Positions 1 to 9,077 of a stretch of DNA of 64,000 nt are shown here, piece by piece; positions within the stretch are counted from its first letter, which is position 1, and the number at the start of each line of letters is the position of its first letter. The stretch is from Alteromonas sp. LMIT006 (GTDB lineage: Bacteria; Pseudomonadota; Gammaproteobacteria; Enterobacterales; Alteromonadaceae), in NCBI RefSeq assembly GCF_024300645.1, contig NZ_CP101291.1, positions 186,001 to 250,000 of the forward strand. The letters are read 5' to 3'. The translations under genes were made by a program, and so were the position numbers. The notes under the pieces are model-generated. The model was not told where the DNA came from and did not search any database. It worked only from the letters and a program-made list of their open reading frames with translations.

Positions 1-22
1 CAGTGTTGCGCCAGAATGTCAT
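1..22 (-). CDS. Start of an unidentified gene, cut by the left edge
   Basis: An ATG at 22..20 on the minus strand follows directly after the TAA stop of the SDR gene (25..23), and its frame stays open to the window edge (M-T-F-W-R-N-T). The abutting arrangement is what a third gene of the DCC-SDR operon would look like. Only seven codons are visible, so no product can be named and the start itself is uncertain. Confidence 0.35.
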
Positions 23-766
23 TTACCAAGGAATATTTTGCGCATCCCAATCGACATAATACGGTGAATGTTCGGCCTGTGCGGATTGTAACTGTTGAAC
101 CAGACATTCTGCGGTAAATGCAGGTGTGAAGAGTTTTTTTTGGGGTACATTCGCTTGAAACGGCTTGGATAATCCAGTGTCTACTGTACCGGGATGATAC
201 GCCATCAATGTAACCTGCTTATGTCGTCTTGCGTACTCTATCGCCGCATTTTTGATCACCATATTCAAAGCGGATTTAGATGCGCGATAACCGTACCAAC
301 CCCCTAAGCGATTATCGCTAATACTACCGACACGTGCCGAGAAAAACGCCATGGTTGTCGGCGCGTTTTTTGCCACAACGGCTGGAAGATTTTTTAACCA
401 CAGTGTTGGCATAATGGTATTCACTGTAAAATAGTATTGCATCGCGTCTGCATTGATATCTTCAAGGCGTTTTTCCGGCTTAATGCCCAACTCTGGATTG
501 TGCAATAAGCCAATCGTACACACTACATAGCGATAGGTTATACCTTCTGCTTTGCGGGCAGAAATAAACGCTTTGATCTGTGATTCACACGACGAGTCAA
601 CCTCAAAATGCTGAACACTGCCTCCAAAGTCTTTCTGTGGAAGGCTTCGAGATACCGCATCAATGTAAGTGACTGAAGCACTTAGCAGAAGTTGTTCTAT
701 CACCGCTTGAGCAATGCCACTGCTTGCACCTATTACTAGAGCACGTTCACCGTTGCTTTCAGTCAT
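23..766 (-). CDS. Short-chain dehydrogenase/reductase (C-factor/CsgA-like SDR)
   Basis: This 247-residue protein is a classical-size SDR oxidoreductase using NAD(P)H. The Rossmann glycine motif VIGASSGIA lies at residues 11-19, and the catalytic Tyr-x3-Lys is Y160-R-A-S-K164, preceded by a Ser in FFSARVGS (143-148). There is no signal peptide, so it should be cytoplasmic. The substrate cannot be read from the sequence; many marine gammaproteobacterial homologues are loosely named C-factor. Its ATG overlaps the stop of the upstream DCC-family gene by four bases (ATGA), so the two are almost certainly co-transcribed and translationally coupled. The family is certain and the specific reaction unknown. 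Confidence 0.85.
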   Translation of the reverse strand: MTESNGERALVIGASSGIAQAVIEQLLLSASVTYIDAVSRSLPQKDFGGSVQHFEVDSSCESQIKAFISARKAEGITYRYVVCTIGLLHNPELGIKPEKRLEDINADAMQYYFTVNTIMPTLWLKNLPAVVAKNAPTTMAFFSARVGSISDNRLGGWYGYRASKSALNMVIKNAAIEYARRHKQVTLMAYHPGTVDTGLSKPFQANVPQKKLFTPAFTAECLVQQLQSAQAEHSPYYVDWDAQNIPW

Positions 767-1161
767 ACTTTTCCTTGGGGATTAGGGCCACATGTGGAAC
801 ATCGTTTTTGACCAGTTAACCAATACGAGATGGTATAACGATGTTTGGCAAATATATGATAAGCGTGGTCAGCAAACCACCTAATGACCGGCCAACGCAA
901 TGGTGCATACAACCAGCCCTTACCGACTAATGACCAAGCTAAATGTGTTACATCAAGCCCGGTAATCAACTCTCCGGTGTCAGTCATACCGTGAATCCGA
1001 TTATTTAATGCATGCCAATCCATGTTTGGGTACCGCTGTACAAAATCTGGCGCCATAATGTCCTCGAAGCGCAAATGACCATCTCGATTGAGCTTGCGCA
1101 GGTGAGACATTTCTTTTTGGCAAAGTGGACATTGGCCATCATAAAATAACGTTAAGGTCAT
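763..1161 (-). CDS. DCC-family thiol-disulfide oxidoreductase (DUF393)
   Basis: A small protein of about 132 residues beginning MTLTLFYDGQCPLCQKEM. The D-G-x-C-P-x-C motif near the N-terminus is the signature of the DUF393/DCC family, which is predicted to have a thioredoxin-like fold and thiol redox activity. A second Cys pair (CSTC) lies near the C-terminus. I chose the ATG at 1161 because GGAGAAAG sits three bases upstream on the minus strand; the frame stays open further upstream but has no comparable ribosome binding site and no family homology there. It is the upstream partner of the SDR gene (4-bp overlap) and is divergent from msrA, which hints at a redox theme. The physiological substrate is unknown. 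Confidence 0.8.
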   Translation of the reverse strand: MTLTLFYDGQCPLCQKEMSHLRKLNRDGHLRFEDIMAPDFVQRYPNMDWHALNNRIHGMTDTGELITGLDVTHLAWSLVGKGWLYAPLRWPVIRWFADHAYHIFAKHRYTISYWLTGQKRCSTCGPNPQGKV

Positions 1162-1289
1162 ATACTTTCTCCATATAACAAAATAAATACGGACAAAATG
1201 ACATTTAGTGCAATTATTTTTTTGCAATACTTGATCAATGTGCTTCCAAACACCATAACAATAGCTAATAAAATGTGTTAGAGAATAAA

Positions 1290-1829
1290 ATGTCCAAATT
1301 AGAGCAAATCACATTGGCCGGCGGATGCTTCTGGTGCATTGAGTCTGCCTTCAACCGAGTCAAAGGTATTGAACATGCCGTATCAGGTTACAGTAACGGA
1401 TCCGTCATTGATCCTACCTACGAGCAAGTATGTGCTGGTGACACCGGACACGCAGAAGTCGTACAACTGACATTTTACCCAGAGCAAATCTCGTTAGAGC
1501 AGATCTTTGAAATATTCTTTGCCCTGCACGACCCGACGCAACTTAACCGCCAGGGCAATGATATTGGCTCACAATATCGAGGCGGGATTTATTATCACAA
1601 CGAAGCACAGCATCAAGCCGCAATTGCTTTCATTGCCAAGCTGAGAGCCGATAAAATCTATGACGGTGAAATTGTCACAGAAGTGTTGCCGCTAGAAAAT
1701 TATTATGACGCAGAAGATTATCATCAGGACTATTTTAATAACAATCCTGGAAACACTTATTGTAACTTTGTCGTTGGTCCGAAGTTAACCAAGTTTAAAC
1801 AAACCTTTGCCCAGATGCTCAAAGATTAA
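1290..1829 (+). CDS. msrA: Peptide-methionine (S)-S-oxide reductase MsrA
   Basis: MsrA reduces methionine-S-sulfoxide in proteins and free peptides using thioredoxin. The active-site motif GGCFWC is at residues 11-16 with the catalytic Cys at 13, followed by family blocks GYSNG, GHAEVV and HDPTQLNRQGNDIGSQYR. At about 179 residues it has the usual length for an MsrA without a fused MsrB. The ATG at 1290 is preferred over a GTG at 1275 because GAGA lies just upstream and the family starts close to this point. It is a stand-alone gene divergent from the DCC/SDR pair and converges on mgtE, whose stop lies 25 bases beyond its own. Confidence 0.95.
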   Translation: MSKLEQITLAGGCFWCIESAFNRVKGIEHAVSGYSNGSVIDPTYEQVCAGDTGHAEVVQLTFYPEQISLEQIFEIFFALHDPTQLNRQGNDIGSQYRGGIYYHNEAQHQAAIAFIAKLRADKIYDGEIVTEVLPLENYYDAEDYHQDYFNNNPGNTYCNFVVGPKLTKFKQTFAQMLKD

Positions 1830-1853
1830 AGCGCAGTAGCAACGCTGTACGGA

Positions 1854-3212
1854 CTAAATCAAAAATAGCGTTGCCGTGCCAAGAAAGGCAAAAATCCCGA
1901 CGACATCGGTGATTGTAGTCAGAATAACACTCCCTGCAAGAGCCGGATCTATTTTGAGTTTCTTCATGATCAGTGGTAATGTCGCGCCTGACAAACCGGC
2001 CGCGACCATGTTCATCATCATCGCAAACGCGATGATCACACCGAGCTGAAAATCTTGTTTCCACAATGCGACAACCGTAGCAATCAACGCCGCCCAAATC
2101 ATCCCATTGAGAAAACCAATCGCAAGCTCTTTGCTGATCAAAAACTTTTGGTTGGATTCATTGACGTGCCCTAGTGCCATACCCCGTATAACAAGAGTCA
2201 ATGTCTGATTACCGGCCACCCCACCCATGCTCGGCACTATGGTATTGAGGATGGCAAGCACTGCTAATTGTGCCAGTGTTTGCTCAAACAAATCAGACAC
2301 CATTGCCGCGAGTAAAGCGGTAACCAAATTCACTCCTAACCAGACAGAGCGGCGTTTGGTCGATTGCATGACGGGCGCAAACGTATCTTCTTCGTCATCA
2401 AGACCGGCCATACTCATCATTGAATGCTCAGCGTCTTCGCGAATGATATCAACCACGTCATCAATCGTAACCCGACCAACCAGAAGGTGATTCTCATCGA
2501 CAACGGGCGCCGATAACCAGTTATAGCGCTCAAACAACATCGCTACTTGATCATCAGGGGTACTCACAGTGATTACTTCTGGCTCTTCATCCATGATCTC
2601 AGCTACCGTCATCTCAGAAGGAGAAGTCAGTAAGCGAGTCACAGGAACACTGCCGATTAACACATCTGAGCGATTGACTACATAAAAGGTATCGGTGTTT
2701 TCAGGTAGTTCTCCGCGCAATCTGAGATAACGTAATATCACATCAATCGAAACATCCGGACGTAAGGTGATGGTGTCGGTATTCATAATGAAACCGGCGG
2801 TTTCTTCACCATAACTCAAGGCTTGCTCAGCACGCTGGCGGTCTTGGGCATCCATCGAATCAAGAATATCTTGTACTACGTCCACCGGCAAGGTACTGAG
2901 CGTCTCAGCCAAGTCATCCGTATCCATGTCCTCAAGTGCTTCAACGACATTATCTGGCATCATTTTACTAATAATACCGTTACGCACGTCTTCAGACAGT
3001 TCTTCTAAGACGTCACCGTGATAATCCGCATCGAGTAATTCCCAAAGCTCATCACGGGTTTTACTTGGACTGGATTCGAGAATCAGGGCAACATCACACG
3101 CGGGAGTTTCATGCAGGATCTTGCGCACAGAAACAAACTTACCGGCGTTAAGTGCGTCGATAATCATGCTAACTTGGTTGACTGGAGTGGGCGTGGCTAA
3201 GAGTTCTGCCAT
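1854..3212 (-). CDS. mgtE: Magnesium transporter MgtE
   Basis: MgtE is a Mg2+-gated, Mg2+-selective inner-membrane channel. The 452-residue protein has the full architecture: an acidic helical N-domain (about 1-135), two CBS domains (about 137-255) that sense cytosolic Mg2+, and a C-terminal five-helix pore domain (about 285-452) containing the PSMGGVAGNQ block typical of the pore. It lies downstream of the ptsO end of the sigma-54 cluster with a 75-base gap, so it may be read from that operon or from its own weak promoter. I found no M-box-like leader in that gap, which is too short for one. No clear terminator separates it from convergent msrA. Confidence 0.95.
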   Translation of the reverse strand: MAELLATPTPVNQVSMIIDALNAGKFVSVRKILHETPACDVALILESSPSKTRDELWELLDADYHGDVLEELSEDVRNGIISKMMPDNVVEALEDMDTDDLAETLSTLPVDVVQDILDSMDAQDRQRAEQALSYGEETAGFIMNTDTITLRPDVSIDVILRYLRLRGELPENTDTFYVVNRSDVLIGSVPVTRLLTSPSEMTVAEIMDEEPEVITVSTPDDQVAMLFERYNWLSAPVVDENHLLVGRVTIDDVVDIIREDAEHSMMSMAGLDDEEDTFAPVMQSTKRRSVWLGVNLVTALLAAMVSDLFEQTLAQLAVLAILNTIVPSMGGVAGNQTLTLVIRGMALGHVNESNQKFLISKELAIGFLNGMIWAALIATVVALWKQDFQLGVIIAFAMMMNMVAAGLSGATLPLIMKKLKIDPALAGSVILTTITDVVGIFAFLGTATLFLI

Positions 3213-3287
3213 AACTTAAGTTCCACACTGTGCGCGTTTGGAATATGTTAATGATAAACGAAAGATGGACAAAAAGAAATTGAGAAG

Positions 3288-3566
3288 TTAGTTATCCTCT
3301 TCTAAAAACTTTGTACAAAACAGGGTTTTAACTGCCTCAAATGCTTCTTCAGCATCGTCGCCTTCTACTGTTACCATAACTACTTTGCCTTGCGACCCCG
3401 CGAGTAACATTAGTCCTAAGACACTTGAAGCGTCTGCGGTTTTATCACCAATTTGCAATGTAATAGTCGAGTTGAATTCGCCAGATATTTTGGCTAACTG
3501 AGTCGCAGGTCTAGCATGCAACCCTAAGCGATTGACGATAGTGAGTGCTTCACAAATTTTTGGCAT
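3288..3566 (-). CDS. ptsO: Phosphocarrier NPr of the nitrogen PTS
   Basis: A 92-residue HPr-fold protein. The phosphorylatable histidine is H17 within GLHARPA, and the regulatory Ser region (DASSVLGLMLLAGSQG) is present. In this context, directly after ptsN and rapZ, it is the nitrogen-PTS carrier NPr rather than the sugar HPr. NPr passes phosphate from EI-Ntr (PtsP, not in this window) to EIIA-Ntr. The start lies two bases after the rapZ stop, indicating coupling within the rpoN-hpf-ptsN-rapZ-ptsO operon. Confidence 0.93.
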   Translation of the reverse strand: MPKICEALTIVNRLGLHARPATQLAKISGEFNSTITLQIGDKTADASSVLGLMLLAGSQGKVVMVTVEGDDAEEAFEAVKTLFCTKFLEEDN

Positions 3567-3568
3567 GG

Positions 3569-4426
3569 TTAGTTTTTCTCATTACGCTGCAATTCACGAT
3601 GACGAATTTGCACATCTGGGTACATATCCATTATGTTCTGTTTGAGTTGTTCTGCAACATACACAGAACGGTGTTGCCCACCTGTACACCCAATAGCAAC
3701 CGTTACATAACTCCGATTATTGCGCTCAAGATGGGGTAGCCATGTGGTGATTAAATTTTGGATCTGCCAGATAAACTTGCTCACAACGGGTTGTCCGCCA
3801 AGAAAATACTGAATGGGCTTATCCAAGCCAGTAAAGTGCTTTAATTCCGGCTCCCAGTGAGGGTTGGGCAGAAACCTGGCATCAAACACGTAGTCTGCAT
3901 CTTTGGGTATGCCATACTTGAACCCGAATGATTCAAAAACCAACACTAAGCGAGTGCTTTTTTTGCCCAAAATCCGCTCTTTGACTATTTCAGCTAAGTC
4001 ATGCACTGTGAGTTTGTCAGTGTGGATCACCAAATCGGCCCGTTCTTGTATCGGCTCTAATAATAATTTTTCAGATTTAATTGCTTCTTCTAAAGAACGG
4101 TTATGGCGTGATAACGGATGCAAGCGTCTGGTTTCGCTATACCTTTTCAACAAGACGTCTTTTGAGGAATCGAGGTAAACAATTGACACATCCCATGCAT
4201 TCGGTAGATAGTCTAGTATTTCGGCAAGCTCGTTAGATTCTTTGGGTAAGTTACGAACGTCAACACTCACCGCGACCTCATGGTACTCGTTTGTCAAGGT
4301 TTGTGTCAGTGCTGGTAATAAGTTTACCGGAATATTATCGACACAATAATACCCTAGATCCTCAAGGGCGCGCAGTGCAATCGATTTGCCCGAGCCTGAA
4401 CGTCCACTGATAATAATGAGTTTCAT
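3569..4426 (-). CDS. rapZ: RNase adapter / nucleotide-binding protein RapZ
   Basis: RapZ (YhbJ) binds the small RNA GlmZ and hands it to RNase E, controlling glucosamine-6-phosphate synthase and so precursor supply for the cell envelope. The 285-residue protein has a Walker A P-loop GRSGSGKS at residues 8-15, the central YLDSS and RRLHPLS blocks, and the conserved C-terminal GCTGGQHRSVY segment involved in RNA binding. Length matches E. coli RapZ. It sits 20 bases after ptsN and two bases before ptsO, as in other gammaproteobacteria. Whether GlmY/GlmZ exist in this organism cannot be told from the window. Confidence 0.95.
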   Translation of the reverse strand: MKLIIISGRSGSGKSIALRALEDLGYYCVDNIPVNLLPALTQTLTNEYHEVAVSVDVRNLPKESNELAEILDYLPNAWDVSIVYLDSSKDVLLKRYSETRRLHPLSRHNRSLEEAIKSEKLLLEPIQERADLVIHTDKLTVHDLAEIVKERILGKKSTRLVLVFESFGFKYGIPKDADYVFDARFLPNPHWEPELKHFTGLDKPIQYFLGGQPVVSKFIWQIQNLITTWLPHLERNNRSYVTVAIGCTGGQHRSVYVAEQLKQNIMDMYPDVQIRHRELQRNEKN

Positions 4427-4446
4427 ATAGGCTCCTAAAGCTCGGG

Positions 4447-4890
4447 TTATTGCAATGCGTCGATGATTTGCTGTGGAATGGTAGCTGCGCGGATCTGACT
4501 GACTATGTGCTCATCATTGAGTTTTGCAGCAATGGCTGCGAGCGTTTGCAAGTGTCCTTCTATTTGCTCTTCGGGTACCAGAAGTGCGAAAAAAATATCG
4601 ACGGGTTCATTATCTACCGCATCAAAATCCACACCCGGTTGTGTCGTTAAAACGACCGCGATCACTTCTTCAATATTGGCTAGACGACCATGCGGTATGG
4701 CAATCCCTTTGCCAATACCAGTTGACCCCATCTTCTCACGACCGACAAGACTTGCCAGTACTTCAGCTTGAGGCACATCTTCTAGCTGACTGGCAACGAC
4801 TTGAGAAATGGTTTCTAAAATACGTTTCTTGCTTTGACAAGAGACCGCACATAAAGTGCGGTCTATATCGAGTAAATGTTGAATGCTCAT
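4447..4890 (-). CDS. ptsN: Nitrogen-regulatory PTS enzyme IIA-Ntr
   Basis: PtsN is the terminal phosphoacceptor of the nitrogen PTS and regulates K+ transport, PhoR/KdpD signalling and amino-sugar control depending on the species. The 147-residue protein carries the fructose-type EIIA active site: the phosphorylated His is H67 in GIAIPHGRL, and the family block GVDFDAVDNEPVDIFFALLVPE follows. It begins two bases after hpf stops, so the two genes are tightly linked. It should receive phosphate from NPr, encoded two genes downstream. Conserved operon position makes the assignment secure. Confidence 0.95.
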   Translation of the reverse strand: MSIQHLLDIDRTLCAVSCQSKKRILETISQVVASQLEDVPQAEVLASLVGREKMGSTGIGKGIAIPHGRLANIEEVIAVVLTTQPGVDFDAVDNEPVDIFFALLVPEEQIEGHLQTLAAIAAKLNDEHIVSQIRAATIPQQIIDALQ

Positions 4891-4892
4891 GA

Positions 4893-5180
4893 TTAATGAC
4901 GCTGAAGCTTTTCCTTGTGCTTAATCACTTGACGATCCAGTTTGTCAATTAAACTATCAATCGCCGCATACATATCTTCGTGTTCAGAGGTTGCAAACAC
5001 CTCACCACCATTGAGGTTCAATTTAGCTTCGGCTTTCTGTCGAATTTTTTCGACATTCAAAATCACTTGTACATTGTTGATATGGTCAAAATGACGCTCG
5101 AGTTTCTCAAATTTCGTATCAACATAATCCCGTAGTGAATCAGTAATTTCAACGTGGTGACCAGTCAGGTTTATTTGCAT
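4893..5180 (-). CDS. hpf: Ribosome hibernation promoting factor HPF
   Basis: A 95-residue short-form HPF (YhbH) that binds the 30S decoding region and promotes 100S ribosome dimers with RMF in stationary phase. The start MQINLTGHHVEIT, the central VEKIRQKAEAKLN and the basic C-terminus DRQVIKHKEKLQRH fit the family, and there is no long C-terminal dimerisation domain. It lies 28 bases downstream of rpoN, the standard gammaproteobacterial position, and two bases upstream of ptsN. Confidence 0.94.
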   Translation of the reverse strand: MQINLTGHHVEITDSLRDYVDTKFEKLERHFDHINNVQVILNVEKIRQKAEAKLNLNGGEVFATSEHEDMYAAIDSLIDKLDRQVIKHKEKLQRH

Positions 5181-5208
5181 AATTGACTTCCTTTTTGTTT
5201 CATTGTTT

Positions 5209-6666
5209 TTAAACCAAGCTTTTGCGTTGGCTCGAAGATGGGATGTTCAAAGACTCCCGGTACTTTGCAATGGTTCGCCGCGCTACTTTGATACCTTGAT
5301 CGGCTAACACTTCTGCAATCTTGTTATCGCTGAGCGGTTTCACTGTGTTTTCTGCCGCTACGAGCTTTTTAATTAATGCGCGAATCGCTGTTGATGAGCA
5401 TTCACCACCGGATTCTGTTGCCACATGGCTAGAAAAGAAATATTTCAATTCAAAAATACCACGAGGCGTATGCATGTACTTTTGTGTAGTGACACGAGAG
5501 ATAGTGGATTCGTGCATATCTACCATTTCAGCTACATCATTAAGCACCATTGGCTTCATCATCTCTGGACCGTGCTCAAAAAAACCTATTTGCTGTTGCA
5601 CAATACAGTTTGCGACCTTAAGCAATGTGTCATTGCGAGATTCCAGGCTTTTAATAAACCATTTGGCCTCTTGTATGTGCGATTTGACAAACTGGCTATC
5701 TGCGCTATTGCGTGAGTTTTTACTCAATGCTGCATATTGTTGGTTAATATTTAACTTAGGTAAGCTATCAGGGTTAAGTTCGACTAACCAACGTCCGTTC
5801 TTTTTGACCACGCTCACATCGGGAATGATGTAAGATGGGGCCTCAGTTTGTATAACACTTCCCGGTCTTGGGTTAAGTGTCTGTAATAACAGCATTACTT
5901 CGCGTAGCTCTTGTTCTTTTAGACGCGTTTTGCGCATTAAAGTTCGATAATCTTTTGCTGCAAGCAAATCGCTGTATTCGGTAATAATGTCTTTTGCTTC
6001 TGCTAGATATGGTGTGTCTTGGTCAAACTGACGAAGCTGAATCAATAAGCATTCTTGTACATTCCGAGAACCGGAACCCACGGGATCAAACATCTGGACC
6101 CGCTTAAGGACACACTCAACTTCATCGAGTTCGACATCCTCAATATCAACAGCTTCAAGAATTTCTTCGGTTGAAGTCGTCAGATAACCGCTGTCATCAA
6201 TGCTATCTATGATCGCGAACGCTATGGCACGGTCGGTGTCTGAAAAAGGGGTTAAATCTACCTGCCAAAGCAAATGGTCTTGAATATTCTCAGTCGTTTC
6301 ACCTTGGTAAACACTATCATCGTCACCACCAACCGTGTTTGTCATCGGTGCAGGAGCTGAAGATGCACTGTAGTACTCATCCCAGGTACTGTCTAATGGC
6401 AAATCGTCCGATACATTATCGGATTCCAGCGCCTCATGAGATGAAATAGAATCAGCACTAGCGGATTCTTTATCTTGAGATTCGTCGAGTGATTCGGTAT
6501 TGCTAGAAAAGTCGTCTTCCACTTCTAGTAGTGGATTTGCATCAAGAGCTTCTTGTATTTCTTGTTGTAAATCCAGTGTAGAAAGCTGTAGCAACTTAAT
6601 CGCCTGCTGCAGTTGCGGCGTCATGGTAAGTTGTTGACTGAATTTTAGTTGCAGTGAGGGTCTCAT
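5209..6666 (-). CDS. rpoN: RNA polymerase sigma-54 factor RpoN
   Basis: RpoN directs RNA polymerase to -24/-12 promoters and needs enhancer-binding ATPases. The 485-residue protein shows the glutamine-rich N-terminal activator-interaction region ([19 protein letters not shown]), an acidic low-complexity region II at about 50-125, the core-binding domain, and the invariant RpoN box [10 protein letters not shown] at 462-471, which contacts the -24 element. Length is normal. It is followed by hpf (28-base gap) and preceded by lptB (54-base gap). Confidence 0.97.
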   Translation of the reverse strand: MRPSLQLKFSQQLTMTPQLQQAIKLLQLSTLDLQQEIQEALDANPLLEVEDDFSSNTESLDESQDKESASADSISSHEALESDNVSDDLPLDSTWDEYYSASSAPAPMTNTVGGDDDSVYQGETTENIQDHLLWQVDLTPFSDTDRAIAFAIIDSIDDSGYLTTSTEEILEAVDIEDVELDEVECVLKRVQMFDPVGSGSRNVQECLLIQLRQFDQDTPYLAEAKDIITEYSDLLAAKDYRTLMRKTRLKEQELREVMLLLQTLNPRPGSVIQTEAPSYIIPDVSVVKKNGRWLVELNPDSLPKLNINQQYAALSKNSRNSADSQFVKSHIQEAKWFIKSLESRNDTLLKVANCIVQQQIGFFEHGPEMMKPMVLNDVAEMVDMHESTISRVTTQKYMHTPRGIFELKYFFSSHVATESGGECSSTAIRALIKKLVAAENTVKPLSDNKIAEVLADQGIKVARRTIAKYRESLNIPSSSQRKSLV

Positions 6667-6720
6667 CTATATCCTTAATCTAACCTAGCAGATAACATCC
6701 AAAATACCTGCATGTATTGA

Positions 6721-7446
6721 TTATAGCCTAAATTGTTCCCCTAGGTATACTTCCTTAACTTTTTGATTATCAAGTACTTGCGAAGCTGTACCCGAAGCAA
6801 TCAATTCCCCTTGGCTGACAATGTAGGCTTTTTCACACACATCAAGTGTTTCACGCACATTGTGATCTGTAATCAGTACACCTAAGCCTTTGTTTTTAAG
6901 TTGCTGAATAATGTGTTTGATATCCCCAACAGAAATTGGATCAACACCAGCAAAAGGTTCATCCAACAAAATAAACTTCGGATTGGCCGCCAATGCTCGA
7001 GCAATTTCAACACGGCGTCGTTCTCCACCAGATAAGGCCATACCCGCTGAATTGCGAATGTGATTAATATTAAACTCGTCAATTAGTGCGTCAGCTTCTG
7101 CTTCTCGCTGCTCTTGCGAGAGTTCTTTACGGGTTTGCAAAATCGCCATGATGTTGTCATAAACGCTTAATTTACGAAATACCGACGCTTCTTGAGGTAA
7201 ATAACCAATACCCTGCCTAGCGCGTTCATGCATTGGATGATAAGTTAAATCTGTTTGATCTAAGGTAATTTCGCCCTTATCTAATGGCACAATACCGACA
7301 ATCATATAAAAGGTCGTAGTCTTGCCTGCACCATTAGGCCCTAACAGACCGACTATTTGTCCTGACTCAACCTCTAAAGAAACATCCCGCACCACTTGTC
7401 GAGACTTATAAGACTTTGCGAGATGAGTTGCCTTGAGAATTGCCAT
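6721..7446 (-). CDS. lptB: LPS export ABC transporter ATP-binding protein LptB
   Basis: LptB is the cytoplasmic ATPase of the LptB2FGC complex that extracts lipopolysaccharide from the inner membrane and pushes it along the Lpt bridge. The 241-residue protein has Walker [10 protein letters not shown] (36-44), the signature [14 protein letters not shown], Walker [11 protein letters not shown], and the H-loop ITDHNVRET, all intact. It follows lptA with a five-base gap and ends before rpoN. LptF and LptG are not in the window, as is usual. Gene order and motifs leave little doubt. Confidence 0.97.
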   Translation of the reverse strand: MAILKATHLAKSYKSRQVVRDVSLEVESGQIVGLLGPNGAGKTTTFYMIVGIVPLDKGEITLDQTDLTYHPMHERARQGIGYLPQEASVFRKLSVYDNIMAILQTRKELSQEQREAEADALIDEFNINHIRNSAGMALSGGERRRVEIARALAANPKFILLDEPFAGVDPISVGDIKHIIQQLKNKGLGVLITDHNVRETLDVCEKAYIVSQGELIASGTASQVLDNQKVKEVYLGEQFRL

Positions 7447-7451
7447 AGTGT

Positions 7452-7958
7452 TTATTGCTCTTCTTTTTGTGGTGTTTTTTCAGCTTGAAAAACCGCTTTA
7501 ACTCGACCTGAATCCCCATCGGTCCCAGAGGCGATTAATTGCTCATTGAGCATGTCAAAAATAATATTTTCTCCCGAAACCGTACTGGAATCCTGAGCTA
7601 ACTGAGCACTTCCTGACAAGTTGATTTTTTTATCTTTTCGAGTATATCTAATTTCATTTCCCGATGCTTTAACGAGACTGCCATCCTGAGAGCGTTGCTC
7701 AAATGAGGCTGGGGTTCCTGTTGCGATAAACAGTTCGTTACCATCTCCCGCACTGGCATCGATCCGGACTTCATCTGCAGTAATTTTCAATGAACCTTGC
7801 GTAATCACGACGTTCTCTTTGTAGACCGCTACATCATTTAAGCCATCCACAAACTGCGTGACCGATTTGATTGTGATAGGTTGAGCAAAATCGCTTTGTT
7901 CCGCGTGCAAAACGCAACTCATAAAAACGGCAAAAATTAATATTAAACGCATGTTCAT
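7452..7958 (-). CDS. lptA: LPS transport periplasmic protein LptA
   Basis: LptA oligomerises into the periplasmic bridge carrying lipopolysaccharide from LptC to LptD. The 168-residue precursor starts with a hydrophobic signal peptide ending near VLHAEQSDF (cleavage after about residue 19), then an OstA-type beta-jellyroll with repeated short strands such as [16 protein letters not shown]. It ends with a polar, charged tail. It lies between lptC (nine-base gap) and lptB (five-base gap). Sequence conservation in the family is modest, so gene order carries much of the weight. Confidence 0.93.
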   Translation of the reverse strand: MNMRLILIFAVFMSCVLHAEQSDFAQPITIKSVTQFVDGLNDVAVYKENVVITQGSLKITADEVRIDASAGDGNELFIATGTPASFEQRSQDGSLVKASGNEIRYTRKDKKINLSGSAQLAQDSSTVSGENIIFDMLNEQLIASGTDGDSGRVKAVFQAEKTPQKEEQ

Positions 7959-7967
7959 CTCGTTGAC

Positions 7968-8534
7968 TTATTGGGTTGGTTTAAACTCAGTATGAGTATG
8001 TTCAAGTAATGCAAAGCGTTTTTGTGCTAAATTAGCATCTAAACCATTGCTGTGCATGGAAAATTCTTTACCACGCAACACTATCGCCGAGTTAGAACTC
8101 AACGCTTTGGTATCTAAATTCATCTCTATATATTCTGCACTAATTTGCTGAATAAAGTCTGTCTCATTTTGACTTTGGATGACAATATTATTTTCAAGTA
8201 GCATACGATTATCATCGTACAAGGTGCCCTCTTGCGCACTGATAATGTATTGGCTGCCATCTGCCAAAAAGATCGTATATCGCGGTTGGGTGAAGACCAT
8301 AAAGCCCAATTCGGCGTAATGTTCCATTCTCTTAGCATTGATTTCGTGACTTATTAGGCCTGCTTCATTAAAGCGTTGCGAAAATAATTCTTCAGCTAAG
8401 TAGGTCGGGGTCAACAGAGAAGGTTGATTTTCATTGGTCTGTTGCTTGTTTGAATTCACAGAAATGGGCAAGTTATAAACAATAATAACCAGAATGAACA
8501 GGACAAAAATTGAAAAACCAACTCGATTCATCAA
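7968..8534 (-). CDS. lptC: LPS export protein LptC
   Basis: LptC is a bitopic inner-membrane protein linking LptB2FG to LptA. The 188-residue protein has one N-terminal transmembrane helix (about residues 7-25, FSIFVLFILVIIVYNLPISV) and a periplasmic jellyroll domain containing the family-type segment LYDDNRMLLENNIVIQ. Its ATG overlaps the kdsC stop by four bases, and lptA follows after nine bases, so kdsC-lptC-lptA-lptB form a single tightly coupled unit. Identified mainly from topology, size and position. Confidence 0.93.
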   Translation of the reverse strand: MMNRVGFSIFVLFILVIIVYNLPISVNSNKQQTNENQPSLLTPTYLAEELFSQRFNEAGLISHEINAKRMEHYAELGFMVFTQPRYTIFLADGSQYIISAQEGTLYDDNRMLLENNIVIQSQNETDFIQQISAEYIEMNLDTKALSSNSAIVLRGKEFSMHSNGLDANLAQKRFALLEHTHTEFKPTQ

Positions 8535-9076
8535 ACACTCGCACTGTGAATATGATTCAATTGCCCATGAGCTTGTAATAGAGTATCAGTGACCTCGCGT
8601 ACTGCGCCTTGACCACCCTTAGTCATGGTTATCCATTGAGCTTGTTGTTTTACCAAAGGGTGCCCATCGGCAACACTTATGCATAAATTCGACTCAGTAA
8701 ACATACCAATATCAGGCATATCATCACCCATGCTTGCTACGTTTGCGCTTGTCAAACCTAGAGTATCTTTCAACGAGGCAAGTGCTTGCGCTTTGTCTTC
8801 GCATCCTTGAATAATGTGTTTCACACCTAGAGCACTCATTCTGTTATGCACTAAAGAGGAAGCGCGTCCAGTGATGATGGCAACCTCTACCCCTATGCTT
8901 TGTAGTGATTTCACGCCATAGCCATCACGGGTATGAAAAGCTTTGAGCTCTTCCCCCTGATTACCTAAATAAATTCGACCGTCAGAAAAGATCCCATCGA
9001 CGTCAAAAGCAATCAGCTTGATCTGAGTTAATTTAGTCGCGACGTCATGAGACAAGTTGGTGTAAAGAGTTTGCAC
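8531..9076 (-). CDS. kdsC: 3-deoxy-D-manno-octulosonate-8-phosphate phosphatase KdsC
   Basis: KdsC is a HAD-superfamily phosphatase that removes phosphate from Kdo-8-phosphate, the last step to free Kdo for the LPS inner core. The DxDG nucleophile motif is FDVDGIFSDGR, followed by the GRAS segment and the distal GDDMPDIG motif that binds Mg2+. I start it at the GTG at 9076 rather than at the longest frame (9148). The GTG is preceded by AGGGG at good spacing and lies just after the kdsD stop, and the 182 residues match the family; the extra 24 residues would lie inside kdsD. Confidence 0.93.
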   Translation of the reverse strand: MQTLYTNLSHDVATKLTQIKLIAFDVDGIFSDGRIYLGNQGEELKAFHTRDGYGVKSLQSIGVEVAIITGRASSLVHNRMSALGVKHIIQGCEDKAQALASLKDTLGLTSANVASMGDDMPDIGMFTESNLCISVADGHPLVKQQAQWITMTKGGQGAVREVTDTLLQAHGQLNHIHSASV

Positions 9077-9077
9077 G

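Noticed and set aside
1819-2097. Cysteine- and arginine-rich minus-strand frame inside mgtE
   Set aside because: It is an alternative frame of mgtE with unnatural composition; the mgtE frame is clearly coding.
3213-3287. Possible Mg2+ riboswitch before mgtE
   Set aside because: The gap is only 75 bases, too short for an M-box, and I see no conserved helices.
4450-4892. Three overlapping plus-strand open frames opposite ptsN
   Set aside because: They are antisense to an unmistakable ptsN with an intact active site, lack ribosome binding sites and family motifs, and arise from the base bias of the real gene.
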